NCBI RefSeq assembly: GCF_000237925.1
Contig: NC_031496.1
Coordinates: 17,194,245-17,258,244 of the forward strand
DNA from: Schistosoma mansoni
Lineage: Eukaryota > Platyhelminthes > Trematoda > Strigeidida > Schistosomatidae
Length of the DNA: 64,000 nucleotides
Reading direction: 5' to 3'
Shown here: piece after piece, positions 1 through 12,600 of the stretch
Numbering within the stretch: the first letter of the stretch is position 1
Layout of the letters: every line of letters starts with the position of its first letter
Translations under genes and position numbers: made by a program
The notes under the pieces: generated by a model
The model's database searches: none
Told to the model about the DNA's origin: nothing
Seen by the model: the letters and a program-made list of their open reading frames with translations, nothing else

Positions 1-985
1 ATCTTACCAAAGGGTGGAAAATAGTGGAGGTTCATGACATCACCCATACAATGGGTCAATATGAAATTCAGTAGGGATTATTCAGAGTTCGCGTTGTACC
101 TTGTTGCCGCATTCATATTTTGCACTAGAGTATATGTGATGATCGTGCCAACTAGCTAGTGCTCTAGAGAATCTTGTGACGACTCAGTCATCAGATTTTT
201 TTCAGCCTAATATGGCTGCACTAAAGTCTCCTGAGATTAAACATCAACCACTTGAACACTGAGTATTTAAACCGCCTAGCACGACCCCACTCATCTCACA
301 GTCTGTACTGAGGTACACCGAATCAATCAACAGATCTCGTTCATTAGATTTCAAGCAGCAACTAACTTGTTGGCACGTTCAACTTCGAGGGTGTATGTTG
401 TAGCCAACATTGGATGGGATAGTATTTTTGATGAATGGATCTACTCCTTCTCCTTTAAGCTTCCGCATTCTGTTGGCTCTCAACAATGTGAACTTTTTAA
501 ATCAAGTTCCCTATTGTCTACCGACTGCATCAGCCTGCTATTTTTAATGGCGATTACATCCGGCTTGGTTGAGTCCGTCTTTAAATCAAGCCTCAATTGC
601 TTGTTGGTTATCCTCCGAGCATTTGTTTAAGGGATCAGAATACCATTTAAATGGCTTCCTTCTGCACCCAAAGTGGCTTCAGCATTACTCACCGTCGTAG
701 CATCACCACCCAATAATTCAAAATTTTAAGGTCCGTCTCGCCAGCATTCAACTACGGTTTGGATCCCTTTTAAGGGTTTATATGCGGTGCGAGGAGCAAA
801 TTATCAAGAAAAAATTCCTGACCCCGTTGTTTTATGTATTTTCTGTGGCGTTAAGTCTCTTTTGTTGGGATTCTTAAATAACAATTTAGAAAGTCTGGCT
901 TAATTTTGTTTCATTTCCGTTTGTCTTTATAGTCCATATACCCTCGGCTAGGTTATTCCGGAGAAATCGTGTTGAACAAGCTGGT
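1..985 (-). mobile_element. CR1-like LINE fragment (ORF1 end and endonuclease)
   Basis: Read on the minus strand, this stretch matches the better-kept copy at 6,830-8,745. The piece around 200-640 corresponds to the endonuclease domain there and 730-980 to the region before it. The plus-strand shadows of both copies are clearly alike, which is how the relationship was spotted. Many frame breaks are present and no open frame over 100 codons survives, so it is a dead fragment. It runs off the left edge of the window. The family assignment (CR1-like, near schistosome SR1/Perere elements) is inferred from the neighbouring copies that keep a readable endonuclease and reverse transcriptase. Confidence 0.6.
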
Positions 986-3900
986 CAAGTAGATCTTTTG
1001 TAAACTCACTGTAATGCTTGAAGTGAGTTCTAGGTTAAACGCTTTCATTATCCTTGACCATATGAAAAAACTGACCTGTTTATGTGATCAGCCTTTGATT
1101 ATTCAAATTAATTTTGACCGACACTTGTTTAGTAAATACATACATATAGCGAACTTCCTTTCCTATATGTCTTATATAAAAACCCAGCAATTGACATTGA
1201 CGCGTCTTTGTCTCTGGATTACACTAATTGAGATATATATATTTTACTGGTCAGTACTTCCTTACGTTATCACTGAACACCTTTTATCTGACATTCGTTA
1301 TATACTCATAGTCTCTGATCCTAGTATTAAGGCAGTTAATACGTAATAATTACTATATGCTCAGATATATTTCAGTTGGACAAGCTTTTTACTAACTCAG
1401 CTTCAAATTATGGCAAGTAACTCTAGTAAAAGGGAAATTTCACCAACTTCCAAGGCTACTAAAAGGTCAAAGTCTATAACCCCTATGACTGATGACTCAG
1501 TACCTGACGATGATAAAACCTTTATCTTCTGAGCCTATGCTACCTTTCCACAAATATCACTAACAATACCTAATTCTCCATGTAACGACCCCTCCGTCCC
1601 TTCGTGCAGTATGCCGAGGGTAAGACTAGTTGACACAAAAGGCGAAATACCCACGTGCATCAAAAGTTCGACATAATCTACCAACATGCTTTTCTGAGGC
1701 CTAAATCCAAAAAACCGAAAACCAAGGAGTCCAACGGTTTATCTCATACTTACAAAAATACCAATCGATGTAGTACTGATACTCACAAGTTACAAAAATG
1801 TTCTGGCCGAAATTAACGGTCGACTTAACCAACTAACACCCCTCACACATATATGGGGTAATAATACTGATAAAAATCTTGAACAACTCACTAGAGATGA
1901 GTGTAATTTAGAGTTTGTGGCTGAAGAAGTGACGAAAAGAGTGGCGTCTTCCAACAGTGCAGTTGTATACAATCTCCCTGGTCACACACACCCAAATAAG
2001 TTAAGGGACATCTACCTTAAAGCATGCGATATGCTGAAAGTCAACTGCCATGCCATCCACCTGAGAAGGAAGTCGGATAGCTTGATTTGCCCTCTACTCT
2101 TTAAGTCTAGCTGTTGTAGCGACGCTGAACAATTTATTGATTCAAGCAAAAATATTAGCTCATTAATTCCATACAAAAGCATAAAAGCCACTCCTGACCT
2201 AACGGCCTGTCAACGTCGTATAAGAAGACGTGAAGCAATAGAATCGTATGATAGAGTTATAGTAAATAGCCAGCTAAAACACTATGCAAGACAGTGAATG
2301 ATATAAAGAGCATGGACAACAAGCATGATGTCATACCACAAACGGCAGGTCAATCCGTAGATCTAGATGAGTCTGAGATCAGAAACCTTTGGATAGGATA
2401 CAGCCTTCAACTGCCACTAAAAAGCATGACGACATCTCTGATCTCGGCTGTTCGCTCAGTAAAGTACTAAAATGTGAGCCGTGTAACGAAACACATCCAA
2501 CTAAACGTATCCGTTTTAAAATTGGTCCCCGTAATGATACTCTACAAGATAACTCGAATGAACCTAAGTTCAGCTGACAGAGGCAACAAAATCCTGCAGC
2601 CTTGACAAAAAAGAGTGGGGAGACAAAATCCGCAATACCGAATAGGGAAACACGTAAGATCGAGACCAACTGTGCTGTGTGTATCCCAACAACAGTGAAT
2701 AGGTTATACCCGCTGGTATCATGTAACTTGCCATTAACACCTCTAGGTTGCAAAACGGGTAGTAGGCTTGAGCGTACCAAACCTTCTTACACGCGTCCTC
2801 ATAAAAACTACCAGAAGACTGACCACTCCACTCACCCTCTAAAGTCTAAAACCAATAATAAGCATGGTGGTTACAGGTTCCTCACCCCATACCCTAACTA
2901 CATTCCCCAGGATCATAATTGTAATTACTCTCCGAAAGAGAAATTTCAACACCCTTCAGTACCAACCCACCACATAGAAACGGCTCCCATGTACAAATAC
3001 AGTCGTAACTACTCCCAGTTACTTGCAGCAGACCACCCCCTCATGCTCACACTAGCGTAAATAGATATAACAGAGGCTATGATCTTAACCATCAAAACTA
3101 TTTTGCAAATAACGGCACACTTTACAGTAAACCTGTACCAGATTTTTTGGAATCAGGCGCCTAGTGGCACCCCTGTTGAAGCATTTAGCCCAAACCATTT
3201 CAAACCACGTGCGGATCATAAACTCGCTCTCCCTGTACAGTACGCATCAGAGAGGACTCCGACCCTTCCCTCCTCGGTAAACTCCCTGAGCAACTTCACT
3301 AACTCATTTGATACAACCCTCACTAACTCTAGCTATCGAAGAACACTCAATCCTTCACTTTAAACCCACATCAAACCCGCGAGGGTCATGAAAACTTTAA
3401 TCGAGATACTCTCACTCATTTTAACTTAGTAGGCCATTTGTTTAATATGTGTTTTATCAACGCTGGGTCGATCTGCAATAAAAAGACTGATTAAACTCTG
3501 TTTGTGTCCATATATCAACCATTGATAGCAATTTCCTATATAGAACATAGATTGAAAGGACGAGGCGGAGAATGCCTTACTTACGCTCACCCTAGCTTAA
3601 ACTCACTATTATGTGAGTTTTGTATTTGTATCATAACGGTTTATCGAGGTTTAACGAAGCATGGCACTACTGTGACTTTAACACGCTTGAAATTTCTTGG
3701 TTTGCAGTCAAGGCTCCGAAACGTTATGAATCATTCATTGAATGTCTAGAACTAGGACAGTGGACTCAATATGTCAGTAGCTCTACCAGATGTCAAAATA
3801 TCTCGGACTTAGTCTTTACCAGTGGCCTCACTCCCAATACTGTGTATATTGGGAAAATGTTTCCAGGTAGTGATCATAACACTGTCGTATGTAGCCTTAA

Positions 3901-4357
3901 TTTAAAAAACACAACCGGTAGGCGTAAAACTTTAACCATTCGTAGAAACTATCGCAAGGCTAATTGGAATAAGTTCCACAATTACCTATCAGGCACTGAC
4001 TGGGGAACTTTATTTACTGCGAACAATACCGACACATTAACCAATATATTTTATCACAACATCGGAAGTATCATCAACAAAATCGCACCTTTAGAGTACT
4101 GGAGACCTAATTTTTCTAAAGATCTGTGTATACCGGTCGGTACACGAAGACGTCTGCAAAGACACTGTACTCGATTCCACAACTTTGGTGACTTTTCCTC
4201 TTTAGTAACGATGCCAGGAAAACTTGCCCAGACAGACGCAATAAGTACACAAAAAGCAGTCGAACAGGAAAAACGTGCTATCTAACTTATTAATAGCTAA
4301 TCTGCACTCACCATACTCTCTCAAAATAAACTTAAACGTTCTAAATCGAGAGGTAAC

Positions 4358-5551
4358 ATGTTTATTAAAGACAAACAAGTATACGAAGATCCTAAACTTG
4401 TTACGGAACTATTGAGTGAACACTTTTGTTTCTCATTAACTGATGAAAAACCATTAAACGATTCAGAACTAATCACAGCATTTTCCTGTGTGATTAATAA
4501 TGTAGACTTCAATGTACAAAATATCTCTAAGGCAGTCAGTACACTGGAACACTCCTACACTAATGGACCAGACGGTATTCCGGCCAGCATGATAAAAGGT
4601 GGAGGTGATGATGTGTGTGTTTTATTGCTCAAACTATTTGTGATATCACTTTCTACAGCATGTTATCCTACTGCCTGGAAAACGACACACATCATCCCCA
4701 AATTTAAAACAGGACCTGAAGCAAATGTTGAAAATTACCGACCCGTAAACATAACCTCAGTGGTGTCTATGGTGATGTAAATATTAGCTAAGGCGGCGGT
4801 AGTCCAACAGCTAATTACTTATAATCTCATCCCGGTCTCCCAACATGGATTTCTTAGGTCCAGATCATGTGATATATGCCTAGTTCACTATATGAATGAT
4901 ATAACCGTGAAAAGAGACAATGGAGTCCTAGCATTAGTCATAATTTTAGACTTTAAGAAAGCTTTTGATAAGGTTCCACACAAAAAGCTACTAGTCAAAC
5001 TACGGTCCTTCGGAATCAACAACCCACTCTATTCATGGTTTGTTTCATTCTTAAAGGGACGTAAACAAATGGTAAAGTACAACGACTGTCTCTCATTACC
5101 TGGACCAATAACTAGTGGCATCATCCAGGGAAGTGTATCAGGCCCACTTTTGTTTCTCATGTATATAAACGATATATGTAGCATCATAAAATCTGGGAAA
5201 CCATACTTATATGCTGATGATCTCAAAATAGTTTATAGCTATAAGCCAGAGGTTCTAAGTGAAAGTGTACCCCAGATTCAAGATGATCTCAATAACCTAA
5301 CTATCTGGAGCGAAAAGTGGCAATTACCATTTAACCTCCACAAATGCGGGATCATGCACTTTGGAAAGCACCCCTATCAACTACAACTTTACTCAAACAA
5401 GAGTAGAGTCCAAGCACTCAAATCAGTACACGATCTAGGTATTAATTACACAGGATGCCTGGAATTTGAAGAACATGCCTCCTCTATTATTTCTAAATCT
5501 AGACGGCTAGTTTATTTCATATCAGTAAAACTTCTTCACGACAGAGACTGA
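4358..5551 (+). pseudogene. CR1-like LINE reverse transcriptase (broken)
   Basis: Two frames, 4,358-4,780 and 4,892-5,551, cover the palm of a LINE reverse transcriptase. The first holds the N-terminal RT blocks, with GPDGIPASMIKGG and the NYRPVNITS block. The second holds the metal-binding Asp of LDFKKAFD, the template-grip QGSVSGPLLF block and the YADD catalytic pair. A stop and a frame change separate the two parts around 4,780. The thumb region beyond 5,551 survives only in short frames to about 6,000. The intact YADD suggests moderate rather than ancient decay. Confidence 0.8.
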
Positions 5552-6221
5552 GCTTACCCTTTACAAAATATGTATACGACCATCCCTTGAGTATTGTTGA
5601 TTTTCTTCTCAAGCATGAATATCACAGACAAGACAAGATTAGATGTCCAAGGACTCTTCACACACCGACCGCTGGGATGTGACTCCACTCTCGATTACAC
5701 AAGTAGATGTAAGCACCACTCTTTAGAACCTTTATGGCACTGTGGACTAAGGAACAATCTGATACTTCCCTACAAAGCAATATATGGATTCTCAGTTCTC
5801 ACCTCCCGCCCAACCATGATCCACGACCTGTTTACAGACTCAGAAACAACACATATACAGTGCTTACTGTGAAACACCTAAAACCAATGCATTGTGAGGT
5901 TTCGCAGCGTAAAATAGTTTGTTATGGAACAGGCTACCAATATCTATCCGTAACTGCAACACTATCGCCAAGTTCAAATGACTAATAACTCTGTTACTTG
6001 GCTCTAAAAAGCTTCATCTATAATTCCCTAAACTCCTGCCCACCAATGAGACAGTTTGTTATGAACCGCCTAATATCCAGACCGATCATGGATCTAAAGG
6101 ACCCCACTGTCATTAATATGAATATAAACATGTTTGTTCTCTACATTAAATGTTGATTTTTATAACAATCTGATCATGCCTGTAAACTGGTGTGAATTCT
6201 GTAAATATTATTTTCAGAATA

Positions 6222-6238
6222 TATTATTATTATTATTA
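6222..6238 (+). repeat. ATT microsatellite at LINE 3' end
   Basis: A short run of ATT units follows the last coding remnant of the CR1-like copy. CR1-clade elements typically end in such short tandem repeats instead of poly(A), so it most likely marks the 3' boundary. Confidence 0.7.
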
Positions 6239-6529
6239 AACAAGTTATAAAGCACATGGTTTACCCTCTCTCATTACTCATTGATTAGTTACACCCTGAT
6301 GCTCCTACTCCTCACTTTCAGATACGGAATCTCTCTAATGGTTAAAGTTGCATTATTCTTCCTAAGTGTCATGTCCTCTCATTTATTTTTTATATTACAA
6401 GTAGACAGATAACTCACTAGTCTTATTGATGCTGATCAACTAAAGCCGACGAGACAAGTACTGCTTGCACCCGTTGAGGAAGCTAGGACAAGAAACGTTG
6501 ACTGAATAAGCCATCATCGGACGTTCTTT

Positions 6530-6800
6530 GATCAATTACCTATCCCACTTTTAGCAACATGTCTGTTGCAGAACCATGTTGCAGGTCGGTATTATTAAGA
6601 AGTTGATCTAACCTTTGATGATCGGTTAGATCTCCACGTTTCAAAATCGACCGTTTTAGGGTTTCCTGAGATTCTGGAACATCACTAGTAAACATACTAG
6701 GTGTGACGTACCTGTTTAATTCACGAGGTAGGGCCTTCAATACCGCGAGGAATTGTGTGAATGGATCAATCGTGCTCTGCTCATAGAAGTTGGCTTCTGC
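6530..6800 (-). mobile_element. Ty3/gypsy gag relic (broken)
   Basis: The minus-strand frame 6,540-6,740 reads like the middle of a gypsy gag of the kind seen whole at 28,038. Blocks such as PESQETLKRSIL and QRLDQLLNNTDLQHG align with the [13 protein letters not shown] and [15 protein letters not shown] blocks of that gag. Only this fragment is visible, with no LTR next to it. It looks like an old broken copy lying between two LINE pieces. The family call is from pattern likeness only. Confidence 0.5.
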
Positions 6801-6829
6801 GTAGCAGAACTAGGCTTCGATGTTGTCTG

Positions 6830-8745
6830 GCCAGAAGAGCATAAGTGGAAACGAAGGTGGGGACGTAGACCAAGGGATGTGGGATGCGGTAACCTTTAAG
6901 TATAAATTTCGAAATACGTCCCAAGCCGTTTCGATTGAGGACTCTGGGTCTATTGTCCAATCTACTGACGATGCTGAGTGCATGATGTCTTGTATGTTTG
7001 CTTTCCAGACGTTAGGTGTGAATTGAGCTGACGTGTGCTCGTGATTGACAGGTTCACAACGTCCTCCTCGTGATCGCTTCTTTCATATGTTGCACTAGGG
7101 CACGTGTGATAACCGCATCAAGTAGTTCCTACTCGAAGGTATTATCTGACGATTCAGTTCTCGGATTTCATCAGTCTACCATGGGTGCATTAAAGTCCCC
7201 TAGGATTAGACATCTGCCACTTCGTGACCAAGTGTTGAGACTGCTTAGCTGGACCTCATTTATCTCACAACTTGGACCGTGATAGATCAAACCAATCGGC
7301 AGCTCTTGTCCCTTGCATTTGAAGCGGCAACTAACTAATTCACGCACCCCACTCTCATGAGATGCACTGTCGATAATGGCGAATGGAATAGCACTCCTAA
7401 TGAATAGAGCTACTCCCCCTCCTTTACGCTTTTGTATTCTGTCGGCCCTTACTAATGTAAAACCCTCGAAATCAAGTTCCCTACTATCTATAGACTGCGT
7501 CAGCCAAGTTTCTATGACTGCGATTATGTCCGGCTTAGTGGAGTCAATCTGTACACCTGATTCCGATCGATTATTGAACAAACTCTGGGGGTTGGTGTGA
7601 CAGATCTGAAGCCTATTTAAGTGGCCTCGTGCTTCATCCAGAGTGGCTTCGGCACCATACTCTGTCATAGCCTCACAACCCGAAAATTTACAATTTTTAG
7701 GTCTTTTTCGGCTGCGTTTTATCTAAGCTGTAGTTTCTTCTCGGCTTCCCGACTTTTTACACGGTCCGCCAACGGTAAGTCCTTACAGAAGAAACTCCTG
7801 AACCCTTTAATTTATGTCCGTTTTGTAAAATTAGGTCGCGTTCGTTTGGAGATTTGAATACTACTTTGAGTAGTCTAGACTGATTTGGCTTCAGATGCGC
7901 TAGGTTTCCTAGTCTATACACCTTTAGCAAGGTGACTCTGGAGATGTTTTGGGGCATAACTTGGTCGAGTAGTTGTTTTATCAACACAACGTCATGCTCA
8001 AAACGAGCTTTCGGCTTTGAGCTTTCACTTTCCTTGATTCCATGGAAAATGACTGATCAGTCGCTGTGATCAAACTTTGGCTTTTCGACTACTTTGGTGG
8101 GGGTAGGATTCCCTTTTACATCGTTTTATCGTTTTTTCCTTACGACCTGTAGCCAATCGTCGACGTCGCGTCAGGCATACTATGGGATTCCGGAGGGTTG
8201 AGGACGACCTGGGAGGTCGGGTCGTGTTTCGCGTTGGAAACCGATCGAGCCTTGGGATTTCGGCTACTGGAAGTTCCCTGCTGGGTACCATTTTGAAGAC
8301 GGGAGACAGAAGGGACTTTTTTCTCGAGTTTCTGGTTGGGACGGACCTCCCTGAAGGCGGTCCTTCCTCCTTTGGACGATGTGGGTCAGCACTTTTCTAA
8401 ATCACCTGTGCTTGCCTTACATCAATCTGCGTGTCGACAGATGGGGTTCTGTACGAAGTGTCCCAACCGCGCTTGTTAAGACACTTTTTCGCAGCATCTA
8501 CCATTTGGATGGCCTCGGTTAACAAGCTGTTTGCATCCGAACAGCACTGGTGACAAATCTATACGCAACCATTTTTACTGAGCCGTTTGAAAGCCGCAGG
8601 CGTTAAAATCGTGCAAACTTCGTGGTATCAGCCTTTGCACTCATCGCATTGCATGCCACTGTCAACGGGATATCGACAGTCTGAACGTTGGCAATTACTT
8701 TTTTGCACTTTCCAGTTATTAAGGGTCTTTTTAAAAAGGACTAGA
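6830..8745 (-). mobile_element. CR1-like LINE 5' half (PHD-type ORF1, endonuclease)
   Basis: On the minus strand the order is: a Cys/His-rich ORF1 start at about 8,560-8,720, more ORF1 at 7,757-7,987, then an apurinic-type endonuclease at 7,171-7,668. The latter contains NPQSLFNN, the metal-site ETWL, the RADRIQKRKGGGVALF block and LILGDFNAP. A post-endonuclease linker continues to about 6,830. The endonuclease frame is open for 165 codons. The RT half is absent. The ORF1 start spells a PHD-like series of Cys pairs, with CDECKG and, further on, CHQCC, known for ORF1 of CR1-type elements. It lies about 600 bp upstream of the first SFI1-like exon, in antisense orientation. Confidence 0.75.
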
Positions 8746-9327
8746 CACAATAATACTCAGAGACAAAAATGATCTTCGACAAAAAAGTGGAGAACTGTAA
8801 ATTGTTATCGATTGACGTTATTTTTCGTAAATGATAACGCCAATTAGCACGACAAAAACACCTGATAACTAATATGGAGAGAAGAAAAATTGTAGGAAAA
8901 CGTAAATTTTGGAATAAAACAGACAATATAAATCGGCAAAACACCACATGTGCAGTAGTAAAACATGACTTTCAAGCAATGCTGCAAATTAACTGACATT
9001 TTTTTAACCACCAGCGCAGTCAGAATAATAAACTGTTGATACAAGGAGTTGCTCAAATCCTGGAATCTTTCTTCACAATCAAGGAGGGTTTACATGGTGA
9101 ACAACTGCTCAATATTAGCCCTTCACTGAGATATTGAATATTATTATGCTATCCGTAATTTTGTTGGCGGTTATTCGGTTGGGCGTCTTCCGTAACGAGG
9201 ACAACTACATTATGACGACTTCAGCGCACAGTGTACTTTCGAGCTAGACACGAGTCGCTATATATCAAGTATTTTTCGAGGGGCTTTTCAACCATTAGTA
9301 GTAACCGTTCTCTACTATAAAAGTACA
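8746..9327. other. Upstream region of the SFI1-like gene
   Basis: No gene or recognised repeat is seen here. It is AT-rich and must hold the promoter and 5' leader of the SFI1-like gene on its right. No convincing TATA box or initiator was identified, and any leader could be replaced by a trans-spliced leader, which schistosomes use for part of their genes. Confidence 0.4.
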
Positions 9328-9625
9328 ATGAATTCTAACAAGGAATTTTCGAATAACTTCGAAGCTTATATCTTTAAAGCTAAGAAAAATATTTTGCAAA
9401 CTATTAATAAAAAGAATTCCGTAAGTAGTGTCACGAGGATCTATCGTCGTGATTTGAAGTCTCATCTCTCCGATGTATCGGAAAATGTGGCTTGCGATTG
9501 TAATCACATGAGATCATACACTTATGGCAATGTAGATAGTGATCTCTCCCCTGGAAAACACAATAAATACACGCAATCAGTTACATATGTAGGCGGTTCG
9601 TCGCGGATGTTAAGCAGTGAAGAAT
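9328..9625 (+). CDS. SFI1: SFI1-like exon 1
   Basis: It starts at ATG 9,328 ([16 protein letters not shown]) and ends before the donor gtgagt at 9,626. Its 298 nt leave one base (t) that completes a Cys codon with the first two bases of exon 2. The segment is Ser/Asn/Lys-rich without Trp repeats. The start is the first Met of the open frame; an upstream leader exon cannot be excluded. Confidence 0.6.
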
Positions 9626-12600
9626 GTGAGTTAGAGTTCAGTTTCATGCTTCATTTTGTTGTACATATTAGTTGTGTGTGATTGTGTCAAATATGTAGAT
9701 CCAGTAAATTTCGAAGTGCGTTTTATTTTCAATGGTCTTTCTAGCTGTATGAATGCACACGTACTTATAGTGGGTATGTTTATGGTGCTGCTCTACTCCA
9801 CTTCATGGTTTTCACAGTGATTAATAGGTTAACTCATGAATGGGTTACGTGACGTTCACGCATGTTCTTATTTGTGTTATGATTTCTACATAAGTGTTGT
9901 TATGTTTGGTTTTCATGTCCCCTTTGGTGAGGATCCACGTGCCCACCTCTCAAAAATAACTTGGTAACAATGTGTTTTTCCCAGATTGTCTGTGGTGTCT
10001 TGAACATTCAATATTTTTCTAACAGAAACTCAAGAAGACCGAAGCATGTCCTCTATACTATTATATCAACTTCATAAATTAAAATATGGTCCCCGGATTG
10101 GATTTCAAGTAGTTCCTTGCTGACTATTTTGAGACCTTATGCTTACCATCTTTAGTTTTGAGGACTTTTGGACGTATGCTAATATACTTCTTGAAATCAG
10201 AATATCTGAAGTTACTGTCTGACTCTGATAGTAGTTTTTATACAAACCTAGTCTCGACTAAATCTTGTACACATCACAAGATCTTATGAAGTGTTTATTA
10301 CACACTAGTCAAACACCATCTTTAATTCGTTTGTGTAAGGCTTTCATATCGTTCTGATTTAAAGTATTGGTTTTCTGTCAGGTATTCAATGCTAAGAAAT
10401 ACGTGTTCCATACATTCTTCAGAACCCAGTTTACATATGGTTTACATTAAACTAGGGATTTATTTGGAGGTAAACCATGAAACAAAATTGTAAAAATCTT
10501 ACTATTAACTTATTATTTTGGCTCTTTGGTTTGATAATGTTTTCATATATTTACATTAGTTTAAAACTTTGTCTTCAGTCGATATGAATTTTTCGCAAAG
10601 TTGTATTTTGCAACATACTTTGTACTCATCTGAATATAGGGCCCGTTTCAATATATAATTGTTCAAGATTGACTCCTCTGTGATAGAATCTGTAATGTAT
10701 CAGACGAGGTCTAGATATTACTTACATCGTATATGTTCTGTCAGCCTAACGGTATGTCAAAAGTTAGATACAAATTGTACTTAGGATGGGTATATTTTAG
10801 ATAGGCTAATGTTGAACGTCAGACAAATAAACAAAAGATGTGGTGACCCTTTAAAGGATCGGAATTCGGTAATACACTGACTGAAATAGTATTAAGGTGA
10901 CTCAGTTCTTATTAGCTACTTAAGAAATACAGGATGTGGATGAACATACCATCATACAGATGTATAAAGCATGTTAAAGGTGATTCAGAGGGCCAAACAC
11001 GTGGACAAAATAAATGGAAAGATTATGATACTAAATTTACACGATATTAAATGGAAAAAGGATTTTGGAATCAAACAATCTTCACCTTATTGTAAAGAAA
11101 TTTACTTCTCTTCTTAAAGGATGACCTGAAACTGACCATTATTTAAAGTTAGAGTTCAATAAATTTTAAATTTTTAAGTCAGTCAGCCGGAGAGTACAAC
11201 CTTGCATAAGTTGTTACACCACACTAATACAATGAGATAAAATTGCGAAGACAAGTCCCTGATTAGTAGAACTAATAGCAGCGTCACTAGTAGAAGGGAA
11301 GATTAGAAACAGGAAATACAATACAAGAAGAAACAATTTATCCTCAAAAGTAAAAGAGAAAAATTATAAAATAATTTCGAAACTTGGGATCCAAGGGTTG
11401 ATAAAGAATGAATGCAACTTAAATGGTGATGTTATAGTTGTATACAGAACATACATCATATACATTCTATTTGAGCACAGAAATGTTTATATTATTTCAC
11501 TTTTCTCTAGGTTACTGCTTTACGTCAGTGATACGTTCTCGAATGCGCATTTACTTTGGTTTCTGGCTACGTTTAGCTACAGATTATAAATCCGCACGTA
11601 TTTTGCGTGACCATAATCTACTCAAATCATCTTTACTTTTCTGGAAATACGGTATCCTTTTTGCCATGTAAATTGATTCGTCCTTCTAGAAATGACTTTC
11701 AGAAAATTGATAACGAGGTACAGATTTGTTCCATTTACTGAGATTTAAACAATTAAACTGTATGCATAAACTTCATTTAATACAAAAATTTATCTTGACC
11801 AATTACAATATGCTGGGTGGCGATTGAAACGTACATTATTTTTTATGGATTGTTCGATCAATGAAGTACTTGTTGGCCAACCTTATTCCTTATATTTACC
11901 TCATACTCGATGTCATCTTGTAGTTTCTTCGCTATTCCTACTTTTAATGCCAATGAAACTACCCGCAATAATTTTGAATCCTCGATAAATTTTTATCTAA
12001 AAACTGTATTTTGTCACTACTCTGGCAGTTCATTCAGTATGACATCTATGGTTCATATGTGCTAAGCTGTCTTAACAGAAGTAACTTCGTAAATCATTTA
12101 GAATTTGACTATCGAATCTCGCTAAAATTTGCAAACAAAAAGGCTACAGATCATCATAACTTTAATATGAAGGTAATTGTTTAAGTTCATTTCTGTTTTC
12201 CTAATAAGACGTTTACTCAATATTGATGTTTTATTCTTCCAGTTGCGCTCACTTTTTATTTGGGTGTCTTACGTACAAAGAAGACGGAAAAGCAACAAGT
12301 CAAAAAGTATGGCAAATGCTAATTATCGTATTCAGGTGAGTAGACAACCTTATTTTCAGTACTGTAATAAGACTGTTAAAAAGTTAAGTTTGTCGAATCG
12401 TATGGGTATCACTTAGAGCCCAATCGTCAATTACAGGGACAGATATAATAATATCTTGAGTTTTATTCCAGTCACTTGCATGACTGAATAGTAGATCTAC
12501 ATTCATGACGATGACCATTACATTTTGGAGATAGTTACAAGCACACTTTGTCATATTGATTGTATGATATTTGTCTTCCGGGACATGAATTTATATTTTG

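Larger units (their letters stand above)
1370..6240 (+). mobile_element. CR1-like LINE, near full length but decayed
   Basis: The parts of a CR1-type non-LTR retrotransposon occur in order. An ORF1-like region starts at the ATG at 1,409 and continues in pieces (1,917-2,297 and 2,602-3,060). An endonuclease follows from about 3,420 to 3,900, ending in the SDHNTV motif near 3,880. A linker leads to reverse transcriptase at about 4,340-5,550. The RT keeps the DFKKAFDKVPH block (4,950), the GIIQGSVSGPLLFLMYIND block (5,120-5,173) and the catalytic YADD (near 5,210). The 3' end is an ATT-rich run at 6,222-6,238, as is usual for this clade. Several frames are needed to cover it, so it is not active. 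It was copied by target-primed reverse transcription; no target duplication was recognised. Confidence 0.8.

Noticed and set aside
1014-1346. 110-codon plus-strand frame at the left
   Set aside because: Ile/Tyr-rich chance frame between two LINE copies; no motif, and it precedes the LINE ORF1 region.
11690-11717. 28-nt micro-exon in SFI1-like intron 2
   Set aside because: Good splice sites, but its length does not restore the phase between exons 2 and 3; kept only as a remark in the findings.
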